A stretch of 26,755 nucleotides of DNA from Nemertoderma westbladi (Eukaryota > Xenacoelomorpha > Nemertodermatida > Nemertodermatidae): assembly GCA_032718475.1 (NCBI GenBank), contig JAUCBJ010003194.1:1-26755 (forward strand), in the 5' to 3' direction. Positions within the stretch are counted from its first letter, which is position 1. Each line of letters opens with the position of its first letter. Both the position numbers and the translations under genes were made by a program. The notes under the pieces were generated by a model. The model was not told the DNA's origin. It saw nothing but the letters and a program-made list of their open reading frames with translations, and ran no database searches. Shown here piece by piece: positions 17,424 through 26,755 of this stretch.

Positions 17424-20291
17424 TGGTACCCCACCAGAGAATGGTACTTCACCGGAGAATGGTACCTCACCAGAGAATGGTACTTCACGGGAGAATGGTA
17501 CCTCACCAAAGAATGGTAACTCACCAGAGAATGGTACCTCACCAGAGAATGGTACCTCACCGGAGAATGGTACCACACCAGAGAATGGTACCTCACCGGA
17601 GAATGGTACCTCACCAGAGAATGGTACCTCACCAGAGAATGGTACCTCACCGGAGAATGGTACCTCACCGAAGAATGGTACTTCACCGGAGAATGGTACC
17701 TCACCAGAGAATGGTACTTCACGGGAGAATGGTACCTCACCAAAGAATGGTAACTCACCAGAGAATGGTACCTCACCAGAGAATGGTACCTCACCGGAGA
17801 ATGGTACCACACCAGAGAATGGTACCTCACCGGAGAATGGTACCTCACCAGAGAATGGTACCTCACCGGAGAATGGTACCTCATCTGAGAATGGTACCTC
17901 ATCTGAGAATGGTACCTCACCGGAGAATGGTACCTCACCAGAGAATGGTACCTCATCGGAGAATGGTACCTCACCGAAGAATGGTACCACACCAGAGAAT
18001 GGTACCTCACCGGAGAATTGTACCTCACCGAAGAATGGTACCACACCAGAGAATGGTACCTCACCGGAGAATGGTACCTCACCAGAGAATGGTACCTCAC
18101 CGGAGAATGGTACCTCACCAGAGAATGGTACCTCACCAGAGAATGGTACCTCACCAGAGAATGGTACCTCACCGGAGAATGGTACTTCACCGGAGAATGG
18201 TACCACACCAGAGAATGGTACCTCACCAAAGAATGGTAACTCACCGGAGAAAGGTACCTCACTAGAGAATGGTACCCCACCGGAGAATGGTACCTCATCT
18301 GAGAATGGTACCTAATCTGAGAATGGTACCTCACCGAAGAATGGTACCACACCAGAGAATGGTACCTCACCGGAGAATGGTACCTCACCAGAGAATGGTA
18401 CCTCACCAGAGAATGGTACCTCACCGGAGAATGGTACCTCATCTGAGAATGGTACCTCATCTGAGAATGGTACCTCACCGGAGAATGGTACCTCACCAGA
18501 GAATGGTACCTCACCGGAGAATGGTACCTCACCGAAGAATGGTACCACACCAGAGAATGGTACCTCACCGGAGAATGGTACCTCACCGAAGAAAGGTACC
18601 ACACCAGAGAATGGTACCTCACCGGAGAATGGTACCTCACCGGAGAATGGTACCACACCAGAGAATGGTACCTCACCGGAGAATGGTACCTCACCAGAGA
18701 ATGGTACCTCACCGGAGAATGGTACCTCATCTGAGAATGGTACCTCATCTGAGAATGGTACCTCACCAGAGAATGGTACCTCACCGGAGAATGGTACCTC
18801 ACCAGAGAATGGTACCTCACCAGAGAATGGTACCTCACCAGAGAATGGTACCTCACCGGAGAATGGTACTTCACCGGAGAATGGTACCACACCAGAGAAT
18901 GGTACCTCACCAAAGAATGGTAACTCACCGGAGAAAGGTACCTCACCGGAGAATGGTACCTCACTAGAGAATGGTACCCCACCGGAGAATGGTACCTCAT
19001 CTGAGAATGGTACCTAATCTGAGAATGGTACCTCACCGAAGAATGGTACCACACCAGAGAATGGTACCTCACCGGAGAATGGTACCTCACCAGAGAATGG
19101 TACCTCACCAGAGAATGGTACCTCACCGGAGAATGGTACCTCATCTGAGAATGGTACCTCATCTGAGAATGGTACCTCACCGGAGAATGGTACCTCACCA
19201 GAGAATGGTACCTCACCGGAGAATGGTACCTCACCGAAGAATGGTACCACACCAGAGAATGGTACCTCACCGGAGAATGGTACCTCACCGAAGAAAGGTA
19301 CCACACCAGAGAATGGTACCTCACCGGAGAATGGTACCTCACCGGAGAATGGTACCTCACCAGAGAACGGTACCTCACTGGAGAATGGTACTTCACCAGA
19401 GAATGGTACCTCACCGGAGAATGGCACTTCATCTGAGAATGGTACCTCACCAGAGAATGGTACCTTACCAGAGAATGGTACCTCACCAGAGAATGGTACC
19501 TCACCAGAGAATGGTACCTCACCGGAGAATGGTACCTCACCAGAGAATGGTACCTCACTGGAGAATGGTACCTCACCGGAGAATGGTACCTCACCGGAGA
19601 ATGGTACCTCACCAAAGAATGGTAACTCACCGGAGAAAGGTACCTCACCAGAGAATGGTACCTCACCGGAGAATGGTACCTCACCAGAGAATGGTACTTC
19701 ACCGGAGAATGGTACTTCACCGGAGAATGGTACCTCACCAAAGAATGGTACTTCACCGGAGAATGGTACCTCACCAGAGAATGGTACCTCACCGGAGAAT
19801 GGTACCTCACCGGAAAATGGTACCTCACCGGAGAATGGTACCTCACCAGAAAATGGTACCTCACCAGAGAATGATACCTCACCGGAGAATGGTACCTCAC
19901 CGGAGAATGGACCTCACCGGAGAATGGTACCTCACCGGAGAATGGTACCTCAACGGAGAATGGTACCTCACCGGAGAATGGTACCTCACCGGAGAATGGT
20001 ACCTCACCAGAAAATGGAACCTCACCAGAGAATGGTACCTCACCGGAGAATGGTACCTCACCGGAGAATGGTAACTCACCGGAGAATGGTACCTCACCAG
20101 AGAATGGTACTTCACCGGAGAATGGTACCTCACCAGAGAATGGTACTTCACGGGAGAATGGTACCTCACCAAAGAATGGTAACTCACCGGAGAAAGGTAC
20201 CTCACCAGAGAATGGTACCTCACCGGAGAATGGTACCTCACCAGAGAATGGTACTTCACCGGAGAATGGTACCTCACTGGAGAATGGTACC
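17424..20291. repeat. 18-bp minisatellite, about 159 copies, with higher-order structure
   Basis: The unit is GAGAATGGTACCTCACCG with frequent variants: CCA for CCG, ACT for ACC, AAG for GAG, TCT for CCG, and AAC for ACC. Nested longer periods are visible. Near 17449-17920 a 13-unit (234-bp) block repeats. The stop-containing variants ACTAGAG (18261, 18963) and ACCTAATCT (18310, 19012) recur exactly 702 bp (39 units) apart, with at least 23 consecutive units identical around them. A one-base deletion near 19908 shifts the phase. Stop-free units leave long frames on both strands (up to 858 codons on the minus strand), none with a recognisable domain or plausible start. GGTACC occurs in most units. 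Confidence 0.97.
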
Positions 20292-20619
20292 TACACAGTG
20301 CCACGGTAAATTATAGGTATGTCATGGGAGTAGAAATTAGAAACTTGACTGGTGAACGTGTGAAACACGAAACACTGGAGGCAACCCGAATGCTCCTCTC
20401 TCTTGGCTGTTACCAATAAGGCAGGAAGGGGCCACACTAACTCCACCAGCTATCTGGTGGCTTGGGAATAGCACAGCTGCATTTAGTGCCACAGGAGATG
20501 TATCGTGATGGCCAGTGTCTGAATTTTAATGATGGAGTTATTATTATTTAGCTTTGGTTACTTTCAGTGACACGTTTGACACTGTAGTACATCATTCCTA
20601 CTACTTACTACCTACCTAC
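20292..20619. other. Region downstream of the NEK-like gene
   Basis: Unique-looking sequence, probably containing the 3' UTR of the kinase transcribed leftward. A small hairpin CCACCAG-CTAT-CTGGTGG lies at 20443-20460. No coding frame is recognised. Confidence 0.5.
20525..20530 (-). promoter_or_regulatory. Candidate poly(A) signal ATTAAA for the NEK-like gene
   Basis: The minus strand reads ATTAAA about 90 bases downstream of the stop codon at 20622-20620. It is the common variant hexamer; use is inferred. Confidence 0.4.
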
Positions 20620-23162
20620 CTACCTAGGTGCCCATACACTATCATCTCTCTGCTTTAGTTCGCACCTATAAACAATCAACAGAGGCCCAAGGCATGTATC
20701 GAAATCATCGAGAAGGATCTTCCTGAGTTCATCTTCCATCTCTTTCTCCTGGAACTGGCTGATAATTCGGAGGGCCTCGGCGACCCGTACAACTCCGATA
20801 TCGGACTCGCACCGGATCCGGACACGGAGAGCCCAGTCCCGTTCCGGGTCCGGACGGCCGCGTGCGACGATGGACCCGGGGATAGTAGAGCGAGTGGTGG
20901 TTTCCCTGAGGGTTCGCAGCGCCGAGCCTACGGGGATCTCGTCGTACTCAACCTCGGACTCCTCCTCCACCTCACTGAGCTCCTCCGCTTCGTCGTAGAC
21001 CTCGGCTTCCGGCGGTGTCACATTCAGAGTCGAATCCAAAAGCGTCCGGAAACACTCCAGTTCGTCGTCGTCAGCCTCCAACCGACCGGTGGAAGCGTCT
21101 CCTCCACCGGCCTCGTTGCTAGACTCCTTTTCGCTTCGCTCCCGACTTAGTAACTCCAACTCGGCCTCCAACGGGTAATCCGTATCCATCGGGTCCACGA
21201 ACGCTTCCTCGACCTCATCGCAGATCGCCATCCTCTCCGCTCGCTTAATCAACGACGCCTTCAGCCGCGCAATCTGGGGATCCTTGGCTGGCAGCTCAAA
21301 GTCCGGTTGGTCCATGGCGACGGCAGTGACGTCACGTATCCCGATGACGTCACCATCAGGAACAGAAAGACGTCGAGGTGGAACCACGGCGACCGGTCGG
21401 CTCGATGGAACAGCGCTAAGGGCCACGGCTAAGTCTAAGGGAGCAATGACCGAGCGGACGTGACCTCGGGGGTCAACGACCGCACGTACAGGAGTTCCCA
21501 CGTCCGACACCCGCCCCGGTTCCTCCAACCGTTTGCGTTCCCTACGTCGCGCTCTCGCGGATAGATTGCAGGACCGAGTCACGTCGGTTGAGCTGTCCGC
21601 ATCGGCAGACCGACTGTCGGCCTGTCCCACCTGTCCGTCAATCTGCCCCACCTGCCCGTCAATCTGTCTCACATTTCCGTCAATCTGTCCCACTTGTCCG
21701 TCAATCTGTCCCACCTGTCCGTCAGTCTGTCCCACCCGACCGTCAGACTGTCCCGTCCCGGCCGTCGTTCTCTTAGTGACGGACGGCGGGTTGGCAGACC
21801 TCGGTAGCTGTGGCAACGGCCGCGCCTCATTGCCTAGCAACCTTTGTATAGGAGATGCCGGAATAAAGACCCCGCTGCGGTCCATTGTGTCCCGTATGTT
21901 GAGTCCCGACACTATGTCGTCCACTCTGTTCGCCATAAGGGTGTGTTCGCCAGGGGTCTTCGGAGCTCCAGAGATCGGTCTATCCAACAGGTTGCCATGG
22001 GGCGAAGGCTCCTGGGCAGCAGAGAGGTTACTAATTTCCGGAAACCCAGGTGAGATTTCCACTTCCGGTAGTCGAGATGGTATATCATGTAAGTAAGGCG
22101 TTACTTCCGGTATTCTGTGTGGCACTTCCGGTATGATGGGCGTCACTTCCGGTATGATGGGCGTCACTTCCGGTATGATGGGCGTTACTTCCGCTATGAT
22201 GGGCGTTACTTCCGGAACACGAGGTGATACTTCCGGCTCTCTAAGTGCCACATCCGGCGCTGATAAGGCGACGCCAGATTTTGAGTCCATTCTCAGTGCC
22301 ACATCGTGTGGTCTTTGCGTTCTTCCCTCTGACTCCGACAACGAGTCATCCTTGTGTGATGGTGGTCGCAACCACGGAATAATATTGTTAGACGGTACCT
22401 TGGGGTTGGGAGGAGGGGGTTGAGGAAGCTCCCTAGCAGCGGGTTCCGGTAGCTCCCTAGCAACGGGTTGAGGTAACTCCCTAGCAGCAGGTTTCATTAG
22501 CTCCTTAGCAACGGGTTCCGGTAGCTCCCTAGCAACATGCTTCCGTATCGGAGAATGGTGACCCTTTATCGGGGCAGATGGTACGTTGGGTCTCGGGGCA
22601 GATGGTACGTTGGGTCTCGGGGCAGATGGTACGTTGGGTCTCAGTGGAATCGGAACTTCCACCGGTAGACCTATCCTGCTCACCCGACTTGGTCGAGGCG
22701 GCGGTGTCGGTGTAACCTCAGGTACTATCTCGCCTACAGATAACCCCTTGGGATCAGTCGGTCCAACTAGTTCACTAGAAGTTATCGGTTTGGACCGAAC
22801 GTGTCTGTTTGGTTTGGACATTTTCTTTGGATCTTTTACGATTTTCGCAGTTTCTTTAAGGAAATACGCCATGTGGGATCTAACGTAGGGAGACTTGAGT
22901 ATCTTCGATACGGTTGGCCGTCTGGCCGGTGATTTGTCCAGCATTCCTTTGAGTAAATTGATAAGTTCATTGCTGTACTCTGTCGGCATGCGCGGTAGAC
23001 CCCCTGCGAGGACTTTGGAGATGAGCGAGTTGATGTCCTTCGCGTTGAAGGCGTGTTTCAACGTACACATCTCGTAAACACAGCAGCCCAGCGCCCAGAC
23101 ATCGGATTTGTGGTTGTAGGGCAGATTGGAGAAGAGCTCCGGTGACATATAGTAAGGGGTTC
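20620..23162 (-). CDS. NEK4: NEK4-like serine/threonine kinase, last exon (kinase C-lobe plus tail)
   Basis: This large terminal exon starts after the acceptor AG at 23164-23163 with GTPYYMSPELFSNLPYN, directly continuing the activation loop of the upstream exon. It then gives DVWALGCCVYEM and ends the kinase fold at about codon 90, with the conserved RRP of subdomain XI. The remaining roughly 750 residues form a tail rich in proline, valine and acidic residues. It has 8-residue repeats (RPNVPSAP x3; RELPEPVA-type x5), 7-residue repeats (EVTPIIP-type, GQIDGQV-type x7), an acidic stretch (ELSEVEEESEVEYDE), and a final segment EALRIISQFQEKEMEDELRK that may be the conserved C-terminal part of the family. 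NEK4 relatives act in cilia, microtubules and DNA-damage responses. The kinase wording is closest to NEK4, but orthology to NEK4 rather than NEK1, 3 or 5 is by eye. No frameshift is seen. The stop TAG lies in a short GGTA repeat. Confidence 0.9.
21610..21757 (-). repeat. In-frame 21-bp coding repeat in the kinase tail (GQIDGQV type)
   Basis: Seven 7-codon units (GQSDGRV, GQTDGQV, GQIDGQV, GQIDGNV, RQIDGQV, GQIDGQV, GQADSRS) occur in succession. They keep the reading frame because 21 is divisible by three. Confidence 0.9.
22102..22248 (-). repeat. In-frame 21-bp coding repeat in the kinase tail (EVTPIIP type)
   Basis: About seven units of 21 bp with plus-strand core CACTTCCGGTATGATGGG encode EVTPIIP-like heptapeptides. 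The central copies are nearly identical and the edges diverged, suggesting recent expansion. Confidence 0.9.
22422..22541 (-). repeat. In-frame 24-bp coding repeat in the kinase tail (RELPEPVA type)
   Basis: Five 24-bp units encode RELPEPVA, KELMKPAA, RELPQPVA, RELPEPAA and RELPQP-like octapeptides; the plus strand repeats a GCTCCCTAGCA core. Confidence 0.88.
22571..22642 (-). repeat. In-frame 24-bp coding repeat in the kinase tail (RPNVPSAP x3)
   Basis: Three almost perfect 24-bp copies start at 22571, 22595 and 22619 on the plus strand and encode RPNVPSAP three times. Confidence 0.93.
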
Positions 23163-23633
23163 CTTAAAATAAATATAAATTATTAATTAATTAAAATTTA
23201 ATAATTTAATAAATAATTTTTAAAATTAATATTAAATGAATCACCGGTGCGATTGTGGTAAAATTATTAAACTCAATTAAAGTAATAAAATAAATAAAAT
23301 TGCACATGCAAGTAGAATATGAAATTTATTAAAACTAATTTTAATTAAGAATGGGACATTCATGATTTAAAACGGGGTAACCGCATTTGATATCCCAACT
23401 GGAATAGAACATCTCTAATAAATACGGAGTAACCGTATTCGATTTCCCAACCACCAACACACAAATTAAAATTGGAAAAAAATGCGATAAAAAGGCCGAG
23501 TTCATTATTGAGCGAGATGTGACTTAAGCGCCTAAATATGGTAAGCGGATACTGAGGTAATCTCAGTTGGACAGATTAATGTATTCCTTCGGCCATCACC
23601 AGGATTAAATATAAAATATACCAAACAAAAATA

Positions 23634-24513
23634 CTACCAAGCTGTCAGTTCACCTCCCTCCACTACCCTCGGCTACCAAGCTGTCAGTTCACCTCCCTCC
23701 ACTACTCTCGGCTACCAAGCTGTCAGTTCACCTCCCTCCACTACCCTCGGCTACCAAGCTGTCAGTTCACCTCCCTCCACTACTCTCGGCTACCAAGCTG
23801 TCAGTTCACCTCCCTCCACTACTCTCGGCTACCAAGCTGTCAGTTCACCTCCCTCCACTACTCTCGGCTACCAAGCTGTCAGTTCACCTCCCTCCACTAC
23901 CCTCGGCTACCAAGTTGTCAGTTCACCTCCCTCCACTACTCTCGGCTACCAAGCTGTCAGTTCACCTCCCTCCACTACTCTCGGCTACCAAGCTGTCAGT
24001 TCACCTCCCTCCACTACCCTCGGCTACCAAGCTGTCAGTTCACCTCCCTCCACTACTCTCGGCTACCAAGCTGTCAGTTCACCTCCCTCCACTACTCTCG
24101 GCTACCAAGCTGTCAGTTCACCTCCCTCCACTACTCTCGGCTACCAAGCTGTCAGTTCGCCTCCCTCCACTACTCTCGGCTACCAAGCTGTCAGTTCGCC
24201 TCCCTCCACTACTCTCGGCTACCAAGCTGTCAGTTCACCTCCCTCCACTACTCTCGGCTACCAAGCTGTCAGTTCGCCTCCCTCCACTACTCTCGGCTAC
24301 CAAGCTGTCAGTTCACCTCCCTCCACTACCCTCGGCTACCAAGCTGTCAGTTCACCTCCCTCCACTACCCTCGGCTAACACGCTGTCAGTTCACCTCCCT
24401 CCACTACCCTCGGCTACCAAGCTGTCAGTTCACCTCCCTCCACTACCCTCGGCTACCAAGCTGTCAGTTCACCTCCCTCCACTACCCTCGGCTACCAAGC
24501 TGTCAGTTCACCT
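23634..24513. repeat. 39-bp minisatellite, 22.5 copies, in the kinase intron
   Basis: The unit is CTACCAAGCTGTCAGTTCAC followed by CTCCCTCCACTACCCTCGG. Copies are almost identical; recurrent variants are C/T in ACTAC(C/T)CTC and A/G in TTC(A/G)CC. One copy near 24375 has CTAACACG instead of CTACCAAG. As 39 is divisible by three, all plus frames can stay open; a 213-codon ATG-initiated frame here has no recognisable domain. Confidence 0.97.
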
Positions 24514-24884
24514 GGCGATTATTGAAATAGGGTCACACTTAGCATCAACAAATTAACATCAATATCACCAAAAACGGTTTCCATATCCTAAAAGTACAGT
24601 ATCCATCCAAAGTGTAGAAAATGGGTGTGGATAAATAAATATTTGACGGCTTAGAAAAAATACTGGGATATAAAGTCTCGTGAAAATTAATCAGATATTT
24701 GTGCTAATAATTTGCCTTTTTCATGTTAATTTAAAATGAATATGATGGGCACTGTCATGCAAATGGAAGTATAATTTAGAAGCACCCCCAAGCACCACTT
24801 CAGTAGAATATTTCACAAAAAAAAATATTGCATTTCAATAAGCCTTCCTGCCAAAAAAAAAATGTTTTGCAAACTACTGCGCTG

Positions 24885-25088
24885 GAAATTCCGTCAGTCA
24901 CAGAAAATAATAGTAAAGTTTAGTTATACTGAAAAAGAAAGGCTTTCTGGAAAACTTTCCTATCCACAAATTCAGATAATATCATGACGAAAATACATGA
25001 GCAATATTAATGCTATCCGATAAAAGGAATACCTAAATTGGAAGCGAACTAAAAAAATCCGTCAGTCACATGTGACTGACGGAATTTC
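24885..25088. mobile_element. Small palindromic element or inverted repeat pair
   Basis: GAAATTCCGTCAGTCACA at 24885-24902 reappears inverted at 25071-25088, an exact 18-bp match. The right arm is itself half of a perfect 26-bp palindrome at 25058-25083 centred on ACATGT. The arrangement suggests a small foldback transposon with an extra inverted terminus, but no target duplication was identified. Confidence 0.45.
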
Positions 25089-26153
25089 ACATTAAGGTGG
25101 TGAAATAAGGCATTGCCTTTATCTGATGTCGGCTAATGTTTGAAAGCTAATAATTCAGCCAATCTCTGAAGAAATGATACCAAATTTCAAACTTGGTACT
25201 TATGAGTCTGTCGAAAGTCTGAAATAGAATTTGCGTGGAGGATTCAACAGTTCTCCAGACGCCCGCTAGAGGGCGATCAGGCAACGGTTAAATAATGGTA
25301 CCCGTATAATAAGCTTGATTACTATAGATTGTCAGACGGCCTCTGGCAATCATTGATCTGTTATTGTTGTTTCTTTCGATCCCTCTTGTTTGTTATCATA
25401 AAATTATAATTGATATCTTTAGGGGGCCTCGACTACCATAAAAAAATTTTTGTAAAATTTTGCAAATTTATTTTTATTCGATAATGAAGTGAAATTTAAC
25501 GGAGATTATCTTAAAACGGCTTAGCAGTAGCTCTTTTAGTTTTCGAGTTTGACACTTTTCATAAACTGAAAACAATTGAAAATAATTTTGGTGCAAAATG
25601 TTTAACTGCAAATCTCAGAATATTTTTTCCCGACTTTAGCAACGTAAAACCCTACTCCATCTACAATTATTTATGTCCAAATTATCTGAAATTTTCACAG
25701 ATTGTCTAGGTTGTGACTGCACAAAACTATCCAATTACTTTTTGAAATAATAAGTTATTATAATTTAATACAAATTTATAACTGTCTTAAAAACAGCACA
25801 TTTTTGCAGCGCTCCCTAGCGGCACCAACTTATTTTCATTGAAATTCGCCTGATAGATATGTTGCCCCACCTTTGCTCTATCACATAAAAAACTTTCATG
25901 TTACCAGAATTAAATCTGTAGAAGCCTTAGGGTTTGTTTAAGCGCAAACACCTTTTTATTTATTTTATCCTTTATATACTTTTTTATATCCTTTTTATAC
26001 TTTTTTATTTTAACTAATATTAAATAAGTGAAAATTTAAAATGTTCAGTCACACTTGTAGAATAATATCTTGGAAACCTACAAGCTCAATCCAAGCACTT
26101 TTGACGAACAGGGAGTGAAACTGAAAAAACCTAAAGTTGTCCGAAACTGGTGA

Positions 26154-26172
26154 CCCCCCCCCCCCCCCCCCC
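26154..26172. repeat. Poly(C) run of 19
   Basis: Nineteen consecutive C residues are followed by TCCCCACCCCC. It is an intronic homopolymer; on the transcribed RNA of the minus-strand gene it is a G-tract. Confidence 0.95.
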
Positions 26173-26565
26173 TCCCCACCCCCTAAGTGGCTGAATACTG
26201 AAATTTTGGTTTTGGATTTTGTATGTTGGTTACTCGAATAATCGAATAATATCTATCTAATAATAATGATCCATATTACATAATTATGTACGCATATTAT
26301 TTTTATAACCCTGCAATAAAGAATACGAATAATATTATTGTCAAATCGATACTATTTGCCGAAATGAGACTTTTTGCTTTTTGCAGAATGTTTTGCAAAG
26401 AAGAAACATTTTTATGCGGATCCAAATAGAAAGAAATGCTGATAGAGTAAAAAGTAGCAGCTAAAAGTGCCATAGCGGCAATCCGAATTGATGATAAAAG
26501 CTGGCTTGTATAGCTAAAGCCAAACAGCTGAGCTATTTATAAATGCAAAATAAATAAATACTAAC

Positions 26566-26755
26566 CAATAAACGTAGTGGCCATGTCCTGGGCTCCGCGT
26601 AAAACCCTTGCGATTCCGAGGTCACCGACTTTAATAAGAACACCTTTCGTAAGAAATACGTTCTGAGTTTTGAGATCTCGATGCAGAATGTGACGTTCGT
26701 GAAGGTATTGTAAGGCGATGGCTATCTGAACAAACCACTCCGCTATCTGTTTCTC
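26566..26755 (-). CDS. NEK4: NEK4-like kinase, internal exon (catalytic loop), 5' part outside the window
   Basis: The minus strand from the window edge encodes EKQIAEWFVQIAIALQYLHE, then HILHRDLKTQNVFL, VGDLGIARVL and DMATTFIG, ending in phase 1 before GTTAGT. Visible catalytic elements are HRDLKTQN (about 26683-26660) with the catalytic aspartate and asparagine, and the metal-binding DLG (26623-26615) in place of DFG, a substitution known in some NEK kinases. The activation loop continues into the exon at 23162. The glycine loop and VAIK lysine must lie in exons to the right of this window. All residues expected for activity in the visible part are present. Confidence 0.93.

Larger units (their letters stand above)
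23163..26565 (-). other. Phase-1 intron of the NEK-like gene
   Basis: The donor G|GTTAGT (intron begins at 26565) and the acceptor TTAAG (23164-23163) join ATT-G to GA-ACC, restoring FIGTPYYMSPE, the expected kinase activation-segment sequence. The 3403-bp intron carries the 39-bp minisatellite, a palindromic repeat pair and a 19-C run. At its acceptor-proximal side two diverged 30-bp direct repeats (GG(G/A)GTAACCG core) lie near 23370-23398 and 23421-23450. The rest (24514-24884 and 25089-26565) is AT-rich, with short CCGCTAGAGGGCG and CTCCCTAGCGGCAC motifs near 25262 and 25812. No other gene is recognised. Confidence 0.9.

Noticed and set aside
17324-19900. 858-codon minus-strand frame and long plus-strand frames in the 18-bp array
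   Set aside because: Frames are open on both strands because of the stop-free unit, with no domain; the hydrophobic end on the minus strand is translated AT-rich flank.
21533-22888. Plus-strand frames opposite the kinase tail
   Set aside because: They are mirror frames of the 21-bp and 24-bp coding repeats; the minus-strand frame is continuous with the kinase domain.
2074-24513. CRISPR-like direct repeats
   Set aside because: Units abut with no unique spacers, the genome is eukaryotic, and there are no cas genes.
25262-25824. CTCF-like CCGCTAGAGGGCG and related CTCCCTAGCGGCAC motifs
   Set aside because: Short, two different words, no further context; too weak to annotate as sites.

Overview
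This is eukaryotic, almost certainly animal, nuclear DNA. It carries a NIMA-related kinase gene with a conventional GT-AG intron, an NDRG-family gene, a tRNA-Asp gene with internal Pol III promoter boxes, several decayed non-LTR retrotransposons and large AT-rich intergenic and intronic stretches. The mix suggests a marine invertebrate, but the sequence alone does not fix the phylum. There are no operons and no bacterial features.

Layout. Positions 1-1689 look like a non-autonomous hAT-like element whose left tip coincides with the window start. A 325-bp foldback MITE (1746-2070), flanked by a perfect 8-bp target duplication, sits at the edge of a 1.64-kb 26-bp minisatellite (2074-3711). A short non-LTR C-terminal zinc-knuckle fragment lies at 4441-4545. 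An intact, intronless NDRG-family gene follows at 5003-5932. From about 6.5 to 15 kb the window is a graveyard of non-LTR retrotransposons: copy A on the minus strand, copies B and C on the plus strand, and a detached 3' tail. A tRNA-Asp gene is at 15361-15432. A 2.9-kb 18-bp minisatellite with higher-order structure fills 17424-20291. The right quarter holds the 3' part of a NEK4-like kinase gene on the minus strand: exons 26755-26566 and 23162-20620, separated by a 3.4-kb intron that contains a 39-bp minisatellite and a small palindromic element. The 5' end of the kinase gene lies beyond the right edge.

How it fits together. The only genes that look functional are the NDRG-like gene, the NEK4-like kinase and the tRNA. 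Nothing links them functionally. The striking property is tandem-repeat density: three long minisatellites cover about 5.4 kb (20% of the window), smaller arrays occur elsewhere, and the kinase tail contains four blocks of in-frame 21-bp or 24-bp repeats. Long open frames inside the minisatellites are by-products of stop-free repeat units. I found no convincing new molecular system. The best leads are the MITE at the array boundary, the testable hAT-like element, the in-frame repeat expansion in the kinase tail and the nested organisation of the 18-bp array.
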